Shown piece after piece: positions 7,880 through 15,243 of a stretch of DNA of 18,938 nt; the stretch's first letter is position 1; every line of letters starts with the position of its first letter. The stretch lies in assembly GCA_023262365.1 (NCBI GenBank), contig JALRBF010000302.1:1-18938 (forward strand), in the 5' to 3' direction. Under the pieces are notes generated by a model. The model was not told the DNA's origin. It did not search any database and saw only the letters and a program-made list of their open reading frames with translations. The position numbers and the translations under genes are program-made. This stretch comes from Burkholderiaceae bacterium (lineage in GTDB: Bacteria; Pseudomonadota; Gammaproteobacteria; Burkholderiales; Burkholderiaceae_C).

Positions 7880-8620
7880 ATGGATTCCACTCGTTTTAAC
7901 GGTCGCATTTATCTTATTTCGGGCGCAGCCCGTGGCATTGGCCGCGCGCTGGCGCGCCGCGTGGTGGCCGATGGCGGCAAGGTGTTCATGGGTGATGTGT
8001 TGCACGCGCAAGGCCAAGCCCTTACCGCTGAGCTTGGCGCCAACGCCCGTTACCAGCCACTGGACGTGACGCGCGAAAGCGACTGGCTTGAAGCCGTGGC
8101 CAGCGCCGAACGCTGGGGTCCGCTGCACGGCTTGGTGAACAACGCAGGCATTTACCTTCCCAAGCCCTTAATGGCGCCCGAGGCAGTGGAGGAGTTTGCA
8201 CAGCACGTGGCGATTAACCAAACCGGGGTGTTTCTGGGCATGCGCAGCGTGGTGCCTGCGTTGGCACGCAGCGGCGAAGGCGCTATCGTCAACCTGTCGT
8301 CCACCGTCGGACTGCGCAGTGCGTCCAATGCGTTTGCCTACACCGCAACCAAATGGGCCGTGCGTGGCATGACCAAGGCCGCGGCGTTGGAGCTTGCGGA
8401 CATGAACATCCGGGTCAACTCGGTGCACCCTGGCCCGATCGACACCGACTTAATCAAAATTCGGGGGGACGCCCAGAATCAAGCCCGCGTCAACCAAATT
8501 CCGATGAAGCGCATGGGTACCGCCGAAGAGGTGGCCGGCCTGGTGTGCTTTTTGTTGAGCGATGAGAGCCGCTACATGACCGGTTCGGAGCTGACCATTG
8601 ATGGCGGGGCGGCCATGTAG
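7880..8620 (+). CDS. Short-chain dehydrogenase/reductase (SDR), likely NAD-dependent
   Basis: This is a 246-residue classical SDR oxidoreductase that interconverts an alcohol and a ketone. Landmarks are the nucleotide motif SGAARGIG (14-21); D39 at the end of the second strand, which usually indicates NAD(H) rather than NADP(H); NNAG (87-90); N113; catalytic S140/S141; Y154 and K158; HPGPIDTD (183-190); and the C-terminal MTGSELTIDGG. All catalytic tetrad positions are filled. It resembles hydroxysteroid or 3-oxoacyl reductase types, which does not fix the substrate. The ATG at 7880 is chosen over the upstream 7829 start because AGGAGG lies 9 bases before it and the Rossmann fold then begins at the usual distance. 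It is the first plus-strand gene, 136 bases before hyuA. Confidence 0.95.
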   Translation: MDSTRFNGRIYLISGAARGIGRALARRVVADGGKVFMGDVLHAQGQALTAELGANARYQPLDVTRESDWLEAVASAERWGPLHGLVNNAGIYLPKPLMAPEAVEEFAQHVAINQTGVFLGMRSVVPALARSGEGAIVNLSSTVGLRSASNAFAYTATKWAVRGMTKAAALELADMNIRVNSVHPGPIDTDLIKIRGDAQNQARVNQIPMKRMGTAEEVAGLVCFLLSDESRYMTGSELTIDGGAAM

Positions 8621-8621
8621 A

Positions 8622-8654
8622 GCCCAGAGGTTGGGCAGGGTTAGGGGTATACCC
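8622..8654. repeat. Hairpin after the SDR stop and GGGTATACCC palindrome
   Basis: Directly after the SDR stop codon is GCCCA-gaggt-TGGGC (8622-8636), a short hairpin without a T-run. It is followed by the perfect 10-base palindrome GGGTATACCC (8645-8654), about 20 bases upstream of the candidate -35 box of the hyuA promoter. The palindrome could be an upstream regulator site; this is inference. Confidence 0.35.
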
Positions 8655-8673
8655 GTGAGGGTAGGACTTGGCA

Positions 8674-8703
8674 TTGACGCGTGGGCAGCGCGTGGGCCAG
8701 AAT
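8674..8703 (+). promoter_or_regulatory. Candidate sigma70 promoter for hyuA-hyuB-iclR
   Basis: TTGACG (8674-8679) and CAGAAT (8698-8703) are separated by 18 bases, matching the sigma70 consensus at 5 of 6 and 4 of 6 positions. The spacer contains two copies of CGCGTGGGC (8678-8686 and 8689-8697), offset by 11 bases. Transcription would start near 8710, at the edge of the inverted repeat described next. If it is used, hyuAB-iclR can be expressed independently of the SDR gene. Confidence 0.45.
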
Positions 8704-8709
8704 GAATTT

Positions 8710-8733
8710 AGGTAACGAAGTTACCTGTTTTTT
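8710..8733 (+). promoter_or_regulatory. Perfect inverted repeat with T-run: operator or attenuator before hyuA
   Basis: AGGTAAC-GAA-GTTACCT (8710-8726) is a perfect 7-3-7 inverted repeat followed by G and six T (8728-8733). By shape it could be an intrinsic terminator of the SDR transcript. Its stem is only 3/7 GC and it lies 24 bases before the hyuA start. As DNA, the 15-base core GGTAACGAAGTTACC has the size and symmetry of an IclR-type operator and sits on the predicted transcription start, as a repressor site would. The two readings are not exclusive. Confidence 0.5.
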
Positions 8734-8756
8734 GCCCCCTGACCAGGAGAGTGATT

Positions 8757-10835
8757 TTGACGGCCACCCCTGCCGAGTGTCGCATCGCAGCCGATGTGGG
8801 CGGCACCTTTACCGACATTGCGATTTTTGATGAAACCACCGGCTCAATCAAACTGGGCAAGTGCCTCACCACCCCTCACCGGTTAATTGAGGGCATCAAC
8901 GATGGTGTGCAAAAGGCTGGCTCGGGCTTTGAGCAGGCCAATTTGTTTTTGCACGGTACCACCACAGCCATCAACACCCTGCTTGAGCGTACCGGGGCAC
9001 GCACTGCCTTGGTGACCACACGTGGGTTTCGTGACATTTACGAAATCGGCCGCATCAATCGCCCCGAGGCGTACAACTTGTTTTTTAAAAAGCATCAGCC
9101 ACTTATTGAACGCGCGTTACGCTTTGAAGTGGGTGAGCGGCTGTACGCCTCGGGTGAGGTGCTACACGCGCTGGATGAAGCCGAACTTGAACCAATTGCG
9201 CAGCAACTGCAGCGGGAGGGGGTAGAAGCGCTAGCAATTATGTTTTTACACTCGTATCGCAACCCAGCGCACGAAATTGCCGCTAAGCGGTTTTTTGAAG
9301 CCCGTTGCCCAGGCCTCTACATCACGGCTTCGCATGAGTTGTCACAAGAGTATCGCGAGTACGAACGCACCTCCACGGTTGCAGCCAACGCGTATGTGGG
9401 GCCACGGGTCAGCTCGTACCTGCGCGAGATCGTCCAGCACCTTCAAGAAAAGCGGTTTGGCGGCGGCTTTTTGATCGTTCAATCCACCGGCGGGCTGTAT
9501 GACGTGCAAAGCGCGCAACGAGAATGCATTCGCATGCTGGAGTCTGGCCCCGCGGCTGGTGTGATAGGCACGCGCGAGCTGTGCCGCGACATTGGCCTGC
9601 AAGACGCCATTGCCTTTGATATGGGCGGCACCACAGCCAAATCAGGGGTGATTTTGGCCGGACAAGTGCTCATGACGAGCCACTCGATGATTGGTGGCTA
9701 CGCCGAGGGCTTGCCGGTGCAAATGCCCATGATTGACATACAAGAGGTGGGCACCGGTGGCGGCAGCATAGCCCGACTCGCTGCTGGGAATGCCTTGCGC
9801 GTGGGGCCACAAAGCGCCGGATCGGTACCTGGCCCGGTGTGCTACGGCATGGGAGGCACCGAGCCCACAGTGACCGATGCCAACTTGGTGCTGGGTCGTT
9901 TGTCTGAAGACCGGTTTTTGGGCGGCGACATGCGCTTAGATGCCCAAGCGGCGCGCCACGCCTTGTTGCAGCACGTGGCTGGTCCGCTGGGCATCAGCGT
10001 AGAGGAGGCCGCAGAAGGCCTGATTCGTATAGCCGCAGTCACCATGTCGCACGTGGTACAGCGCGTCACCACTGAGCGCGGTTTAGACGCACGGGACTTT
10101 CCGATGGTGGCTTTTGGTGGGGCTGGACCGTTGCACGCGGTGCTGGTGGCGCGCGAGTTGCAAATGCCTAAAGTGATAATTCCCAACGCACCGGGACATT
10201 TTTCGGCCTTTGGCATGCTGGTGGCTGATTTGCGACGCGACTACGTGCGTACCCGCTTTACCCCGCTTGAGTTGCTGGACTTTACCCAAACCAACTTGCT
10301 ATTTGAGGCCATGGAGCGCGAGGGCGAGGCCGACATACGCCAGGCGGCAGTCAAGGTGGGAACAATTACGGTGCAACGCGGGCTAGACATGCGCTACGTC
10401 GGCCAAGAGCATGCCGTGGCAGTGGACATACCGCAAGACTACTTTACGCGCGGCGATATCGACGGCATCAAACAGCTATTTGACGACATGCACCAACTAC
10501 GCTACGGCTACTGCTCACCCAACGAGCGCGCCGAGGTGGTGAGCCTGCGCACCTCGGTGGCCGGTGAAATGCCCCGCCCCACCCTAGCGCCACTGGCGCA
10601 AGGCTCAGCCACGCCGGCCGCCCCACCCACGCAGCGTCCGGTGTACTTTTCACCAACCCAGGGCTGGCAGCAAGCCCGCGTGTATCAACGCAGCGATTTG
10701 CGCTCGGGAAACCAGATACCAGGCCCAGCGCTTATAGAGGAATACGCTTCGACGACCGTGATTTTTCCGGGCGACCAGCTCACCGTGGACCCATTGGGCA
10801 ACCTAATCATCGAGGTCAACCATGACAACGACTAA
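8757..10835 (+). CDS. hyuA: Hydantoinase/oxoprolinase family subunit A (HyuA-like ATPase)
   Basis: This is a 692-residue subunit of the family that includes N-methylhydantoinase A, 5-oxoprolinase, and acetone/acetophenone carboxylase. In those enzymes this subunit carries the ATP-binding site that activates the substrate by phosphorylation. Visible motifs are DVGGTFTD (13-20), HGTTTAINT (66-74), ESGPAAGV (262-269), the second phosphate motif FDMGGTTAK (287-295), VGTGGGSI (331-338) and PTVTDANLVLGR (370-381). Length is normal. The start is best read as TTG at 8757: AGGAG (8745-8749) is 7 bases away from it but only one base from the GTG at 8751. The gene overlaps hyuB by 14 bases, consistent with coupled synthesis of a complex. 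Whether the complex opens a lactam or hydantoin ring or carboxylates a ketone cannot be decided from sequence. No third small carboxylase subunit is present. Confidence 0.92.
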   Translation: MTATPAECRIAADVGGTFTDIAIFDETTGSIKLGKCLTTPHRLIEGINDGVQKAGSGFEQANLFLHGTTTAINTLLERTGARTALVTTRGFRDIYEIGRINRPEAYNLFFKKHQPLIERALRFEVGERLYASGEVLHALDEAELEPIAQQLQREGVEALAIMFLHSYRNPAHEIAAKRFFEARCPGLYITASHELSQEYREYERTSTVAANAYVGPRVSSYLREIVQHLQEKRFGGGFLIVQSTGGLYDVQSAQRECIRMLESGPAAGVIGTRELCRDIGLQDAIAFDMGGTTAKSGVILAGQVLMTSHSMIGGYAEGLPVQMPMIDIQEVGTGGGSIARLAAGNALRVGPQSAGSVPGPVCYGMGGTEPTVTDANLVLGRLSEDRFLGGDMRLDAQAARHALLQHVAGPLGISVEEAAEGLIRIAAVTMSHVVQRVTTERGLDARDFPMVAFGGAGPLHAVLVARELQMPKVIIPNAPGHFSAFGMLVADLRRDYVRTRFTPLELLDFTQTNLLFEAMEREGEADIRQAAVKVGTITVQRGLDMRYVGQEHAVAVDIPQDYFTRGDIDGIKQLFDDMHQLRYGYCSPNERAEVVSLRTSVAGEMPRPTLAPLAQGSATPAAPPTQRPVYFSPTQGWQQARVYQRSDLRSGNQIPGPALIEEYASTTVIFPGDQLTVDPLGNLIIEVNHDND

Positions 10836-12759
10836 ACCCCACACACCCAATCCCCGCCATGATGCGGTGGTGACCGAGATCATCCGCAATGGCATGGTAG
10901 CCGCCACCGAGGAGATGAAGTCGAACCTTATGCGCACCGCCTACAACATGATTATTTACGAAGCGTTGGACTTTACCGTGGGCTTGTTTGACCGACAGGG
11001 CAACACAATATCTATTGGCATTGGGTTACCCATGTTTATTCGAGGCATGAGCAACACAGTCAAGCAAATGATTACTGATTGCGGGTACGCCAACATGGCC
11101 CAAGGCGATGTGCTGCTTACCAATGACGCGTACATAACCGGCAGTCACCTCAACCACATGACATTTGTGGTGCCCATATTTTTTGAAGGCGAAATACAAG
11201 GCTTTTCGGCCTGCATGGCGCACTGGCAAGATGTAGGTGGCACGCTTGACGGCATGACGCTGGATATTTACTCCGAGGGGCTACAAATGCCCATTGTTAA
11301 GGTGTATCGGCAAGGCAATCCCAATCAGGACATATTTCGGATCATTGAGATGAACGTGCGTATTCCAGAGCGCGCGATGGGTGACTTGCGCGCGCAAATT
11401 GCCACTGTTAAAACGGGCGAAAAGCGGTTTTTGCAAATGCTCACCAAATACGGTAAAGACACGGTGCTGGCCGCCGTTGAGCAAATATTCAACCAAAGCG
11501 ATGCCGCCTCTCGCGCCGCCCTGCAAGCCATGCCTGACGGCGAGTACGAAGCCGAATCATTTTTAGACGATGACGGGGTCAACCTAGGTCAGCGCATTCC
11601 GATCCGCGTTAAGGTTAAGGTGCTCGGCGATCAAATGACGATTGACCTCTCGGGCGTGAGCGAACAGGTTAAAGGCTTTTACAATTCTGGCCAAGCCGCC
11701 GGCATTGCCTGCGCACAGGTTGCCTTTAAGTGCTTGGTGGCACCCACCGAACTGCCCATCAACGACGGCTGTTTTCGCGCGTTAACCGTGATTTTGCCGG
11801 AGGGTAAAGTGATCAACGCCACCCGCCCTGCCCCCATGCGCTGGTGGATGACGTACCCCATGACGGTGGTGGATACGGTGTTTCGCGCACTGGCCCCAGC
11901 CATTCCCGACAAGGTGGTGGCCGCGCACCACGCCGATTTGTGCATAGCCTCGGTGCACGGCCGCCAGCCCAAGGACGACCGGCTATTTTTGTATCTGGGC
12001 GGGCTCATCGGTGGGGGCTGGGGCGCCAAGCACAACGAAGACGGCATGAGCGCCACCATTGCCATCAACGACGGCGACACGCACAACGGCCCGTCAGAGC
12101 AAGTAGAGGCCAAGTACCCACTGCTGGTGCAGCGCTACGCACTGCGCGAAGATTCAGGCGGGGCAGGCACATTTCGCGGGGGGCTTGGCAATGAGCAGGT
12201 TATTCTTGTGCTCTCCGAGATCATGTTCAACACCCAAATGGAGCGAGTCGAGTGCCGGCCGTGGGGCCTTTTTGGTGGGCTATCGGCCATGGGCAACGAG
12301 GTGGCGCTGCAACGCGCCGGACAGGATGAAGTGGTATACACCACTGGCAAAGTATTTTCGCAAATGCTTAAGAAGGGAGACACCTGGACGCTTCGCTCAG
12401 GTGGCGGCGGTGGGTACGGAAAGCCTACCGAGCGTAGCATTGAGCGGGTGCAACAAGACGTGGTCAACGGCTATGTGTCCCTGCAAGCGGCACGCCACCA
12501 GTACGGCGTGGTTATTGACCCCGCCACCCAACAAGCCGACCGCGCGGCCACGGCACAGCTACGCCAACAACTGCGACGCCAAGGGCTGCCTGCCGACCAG
12601 CCCTACACCAGCCCCGCGCGCCTGCTGCAGGCACTGCAAAACCCGGCCAAATCGCGTATGCGCTTGGCCCACGGCAGCACCGAAGTATCGGCCCAAGCCC
12701 AAGCCTGGCACGAGCAAGCCCGCGCCCAAGGGCTTTTGGCCAACCGGTGCTGCAGCTAA
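10822..12759 (+). CDS. hyuB: Hydantoinase/oxoprolinase family subunit B (HyuB-like)
   Basis: This 645-residue partner of HyuA carries the second catalytic site of the complex. Family landmarks are NDAYITGSHLNH (101-112), AHWQDVGG (133-140), GGGWGAKHNEDG (397-408), NGPSEQVE (422-429), DSGGAGTFRGGLG (444-456) and the glycine-rich GGGGGYG (527-533). In acetone carboxylase I recall a metal bound by His-x-x-Asp and a His 25 residues after the first. Here the matching positions are H109, H112 and H134, so the Asp is replaced by His. About 80 residues after the usual family end (near 566) form a Gln/Ala/Arg-rich extension. The ATG overlaps the end of hyuA and has GAGG six bases upstream. The stop shares a base with the iclR start. 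Probable substrate class is a cyclic amide, hydantoin or ketone. Confidence 0.92.
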   Translation: MTTTKPHTPNPRHDAVVTEIIRNGMVAATEEMKSNLMRTAYNMIIYEALDFTVGLFDRQGNTISIGIGLPMFIRGMSNTVKQMITDCGYANMAQGDVLLTNDAYITGSHLNHMTFVVPIFFEGEIQGFSACMAHWQDVGGTLDGMTLDIYSEGLQMPIVKVYRQGNPNQDIFRIIEMNVRIPERAMGDLRAQIATVKTGEKRFLQMLTKYGKDTVLAAVEQIFNQSDAASRAALQAMPDGEYEAESFLDDDGVNLGQRIPIRVKVKVLGDQMTIDLSGVSEQVKGFYNSGQAAGIACAQVAFKCLVAPTELPINDGCFRALTVILPEGKVINATRPAPMRWWMTYPMTVVDTVFRALAPAIPDKVVAAHHADLCIASVHGRQPKDDRLFLYLGGLIGGGWGAKHNEDGMSATIAINDGDTHNGPSEQVEAKYPLLVQRYALREDSGGAGTFRGGLGNEQVILVLSEIMFNTQMERVECRPWGLFGGLSAMGNEVALQRAGQDEVVYTTGKVFSQMLKKGDTWTLRSGGGGGYGKPTERSIERVQQDVVNGYVSLQAARHQYGVVIDPATQQADRAATAQLRQQLRRQGLPADQPYTSPARLLQALQNPAKSRMRLAHGSTEVSAQAQAWHEQARAQGLLANRCCS

Positions 12760-13610
12760 TGGCCAACGACACTCAGAGCCCCAAAAAACGGGCGGCCAAG
12801 GCCCCCACCGTGACGGGTGGTGTGTTGTCGGTGCGACGCAGCCTGCAGCTACTTAAGCTGATGTGCGAGGGACAGGCCTATTGGTCGCTGGCAGACTTAA
12901 GCCGCCATTTGGGAGTAAACAAGGCCATTGCGCGGCGCTTGGTGGATGAACTGTGCGCCGCGGGATTTGTGTATCGGGACGACCTCAGCGGCCACTACGT
13001 GATGACGTACAAGCTCAGCAACTTGGGGCTGCGCAAGTTGGCACAAACGCGCGTACTCGACCAAACCAGTGGCACGCTGCGCGAGCTAGCCAATGAAACC
13101 GGCGAATTGGTGCGCCTGGGAGTGGTGGAGTTTGACCAGCGCGTCACTTGGGTGCTGGCGTTTGTGGGCGCACGCCGCACCTTACACATTGACCCCAACT
13201 ACCAACTCAGCTTGCAGCTCAATACCCATGCCGCAGGCAAGGCGTGGCTGTCTACCCTTAGCCCGGCAAGGGCGTGGGAGGTGCTACAAGCCACTGGCAT
13301 TGAGCAATGCACACCTCACTCCAAAACCACCCGCCAAGCCATTGAGGCCGATTTAGCCCAGGCACGCGAACGAGGGTTTGCCCTAAGCTACGAAGAAAAT
13401 GAACTCCACGTAGGGGCCATTGCTGCACCCATTACCGTGCGCCAGCCCTCGGGGCTGGTGGCGTGCGTGGGCGTGGTCAGCGTGGCGGCGCCGACCTCGC
13501 GTATGTCACCCAGCGACCTGGTGCAGCTGGCCCCCTCGCTGCTGGGTGCCGTGGCGCGTTTGAGCGACATGTGGCCAATTGGCGAATTGAACCAACCCAC
13601 GCGCCCCTGA
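12759..13610 (+). CDS. IclR-family transcriptional regulator (hyuAB-linked)
   Basis: This is a 283-residue regulator with an N-terminal winged helix-turn-helix (about 22-85, with LADLSRHLGVNKAIARRLVD as the DNA-reading part). A C-terminal ligand-binding domain contains the family motif NTHAAGKAWLS (155-165). The first about 20 residues are Lys/Ala-rich and precede the fold. The ATG at 12759 overlaps the hyuB stop (TAATG), indicating translational coupling; a start four codons earlier is possible but has no better ribosome site. Being co-transcribed with hyuAB, it probably senses the substrate or a product of that pathway and controls its own operon. The inverted repeat at 8710-8726 is the best candidate target in the window. 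That link is inference. Family assignment is firm. Confidence 0.93.
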   Translation: MANDTQSPKKRAAKAPTVTGGVLSVRRSLQLLKLMCEGQAYWSLADLSRHLGVNKAIARRLVDELCAAGFVYRDDLSGHYVMTYKLSNLGLRKLAQTRVLDQTSGTLRELANETGELVRLGVVEFDQRVTWVLAFVGARRTLHIDPNYQLSLQLNTHAAGKAWLSTLSPARAWEVLQATGIEQCTPHSKTTRQAIEADLAQARERGFALSYEENELHVGAIAAPITVRQPSGLVACVGVVSVAAPTSRMSPSDLVQLAPSLLGAVARLSDMWPIGELNQPTRP

Positions 13611-13658
13611 TCAATTTGGCACTTATGCAGGTTGCTCTGCTGGCGGGCTTTCACTTCT

Positions 13659-15209
13659 TTAGCCGCAGCAGTTGTGATGCGAGGCAGTAGGCGGCGTCAC
13701 GCCGCTGTGGTCACAGCACCCCCCGCTCCAAAACCGAGCTCCCTCGCCGCTGCAGTACTTACCATCGGCCTGCACCATTTTCATGAACAACGGGTGGTAG
13801 TTGCGGCAAATGTCCAACTCGCTCTTAACCCACTTGAGCGGGTCAGCGGCGTAGTGAGCGCGGTAGTCGCCCGCCATGTTCAGCCCGGGCACGGCGGGGT
13901 TCCACGATTCATCCAGCCACAGGTCGGGGTCGCCGTACTTTTGCGCAATTTTGCGAATATCGGGGTCATCCAAGGCCAACAAGCGTCCCTGTCGTATCAC
14001 CCAGTCGGTGCCTTGTGACGTTTCGGTTGTGTAGTCGGGAAAATACAGGTGCAGGTGCCAGTGCCCCACGGGCAGGTTGCTACGGGCGGCCTTGCGCTCG
14101 TCCATTGACGAGATGATGGTGCCAAAGCCCATGTGAATCACCCCGGAGCGCACGCGCTCGTACAGGCAGTTCACAAAGCCCGAGGGAAAGTCTTTGCGCG
14201 GGCGATGAATGTGCGGGTTGGTGCCGATAGAGGCCTCCCACCAGTACATCAGGCCTTTACCGGGCATGCCGGGGTACTGCAAGTGGTCGGTTTCTTCTTT
14301 TAGGCGTCGCAGCTTCTCGCCAAATTCACCGCCGGCGTTGATTTCGGTAATCTTTGCGTTCTCTACCTTAAGCTGCGTCCAGTCGCACGGGGCAATATGG
14401 TTGGTGGTGCCGGCAATCACGCCGCAGCCATCTTCCATGCCTTCTAAAAATACCCAAGGGCGTCCAGTAATGTGCCCGGGCAAGTAAGTGGCACCGAACT
14501 TGGCGTTACCCTGCCAAGTTTGGTCAACCAAGCGCGACGCGTAAAGGTTTCGGCCTTTTTCCCAGTACCCGTCGTGATTGGTAAACGAAATATCGGTTCC
14601 CTCGGGGTCGGTAATTCGCACCTGCTTGGCCAGCCTAACCCGGTCCCAGGTCCAGCGGTCAATGGCGGTTAGCAGCTCAGCGGGCATAGCGTGCGCGGGC
14701 GAGGCCAAAATCTCGGGCGTAATAAACGGCATGCGCTGAATCTTAACGAATCGGTCGGTTAGAACCGGGCCACCGTAGCCCATCAAAATCTTGTCATACG
14801 CTTGCTTGCTGGCTATGGCCTCCCATTCGTCCATCCACTGCGCCAACTCTTTGGTGCGGAACAGGTAGTACGCTACCTCGTCGGCACCCACCCATTGCGG
14901 CACCTGGCCGCGATCGATGTACTTCACATCAAACTTAACCTTGTACTTGGTTAAGATTTTTTTGCACGCCTCAATCACCATGTCGCTGTGCCAGTTGTCC
15001 ACGCGCAGCAGCACCCGCTCGCCTTCTTTTAAGTCCCAGCAGGCGTTAAGCCCATGGTTGTATGGGCGACTGGCCACATGCTCCAAATACGGCAGCAGCT
15101 GCTCGGCGCGGGTGATTTCAACAAACGGCGGGCAGCGCGGCGGGCGCGTTGGGTGCAGCGGGCCATCACGCCACATCGGCACATCGGGGTGCAACACGTC
15201 ATGGCTCAC
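13659..15209 (-). CDS. M29 aminopeptidase/NicX-like metalloenzyme with Cys-rich tail
   Basis: This 516-residue protein resembles the M29 fold (aminopeptidase T; also 2,5-dihydroxypyridine dioxygenase NicX), though similarity is moderate. Candidate metal-site blocks are LPGHITGRP (243-251), EASIGTNP (E325-P332), SGVIHMGFG (H359) and GHWHLHLYF (H383, H385, H387). Classical M29 enzymes have Glu in the first block and His-x-Asp in the last; here both positions look like His. It is longer than typical relatives (about 350-420). It ends in an unusual Cys/His-rich tail, with C486, C498-C499, H501, H511-H512 and C514-C515. The start is GTG at 15209, with AAGGAG six bases upstream; the frame's earlier ATG would lie inside dctM. 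It is the last gene of the dctPQM operon, 34 bases after dctM, so it probably acts on the imported compound. Peptidase, hydrolase or ring-cleaving dioxygenase are all open. Confidence 0.7.
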   Translation of the reverse strand: MSHDVLHPDVPMWRDGPLHPTRPPRCPPFVEITRAEQLLPYLEHVASRPYNHGLNACWDLKEGERVLLRVDNWHSDMVIEACKKILTKYKVKFDVKYIDRGQVPQWVGADEVAYYLFRTKELAQWMDEWEAIASKQAYDKILMGYGGPVLTDRFVKIQRMPFITPEILASPAHAMPAELLTAIDRWTWDRVRLAKQVRITDPEGTDISFTNHDGYWEKGRNLYASRLVDQTWQGNAKFGATYLPGHITGRPWVFLEGMEDGCGVIAGTTNHIAPCDWTQLKVENAKITEINAGGEFGEKLRRLKEETDHLQYPGMPGKGLMYWWEASIGTNPHIHRPRKDFPSGFVNCLYERVRSGVIHMGFGTIISSMDERKAARSNLPVGHWHLHLYFPDYTTETSQGTDWVIRQGRLLALDDPDIRKIAQKYGDPDLWLDESWNPAVPGLNMAGDYRAHYAADPLKWVKSELDICRNYHPLFMKMVQADGKYCSGEGARFWSGGCCDHSGVTPPTASHHNCCG

Positions 15210-15243
15210 AATCTTCTCCTTTTTAATGGGCAAACATGGCACA

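Noticed and set aside
13574..13583. Palindrome GCCAATTGGC near the 3' end of the first iclR
   Set aside because: It is inside coding sequence, without spacing to a promoter. Probably chance.
13611..13658. Bidirectional terminator in the convergent gap between iclR and the M29-like gene
   Set aside because: Only a 4-base GCAG/CTGC stem is visible, with no T-run on either strand next to it. I see no clear terminator there.
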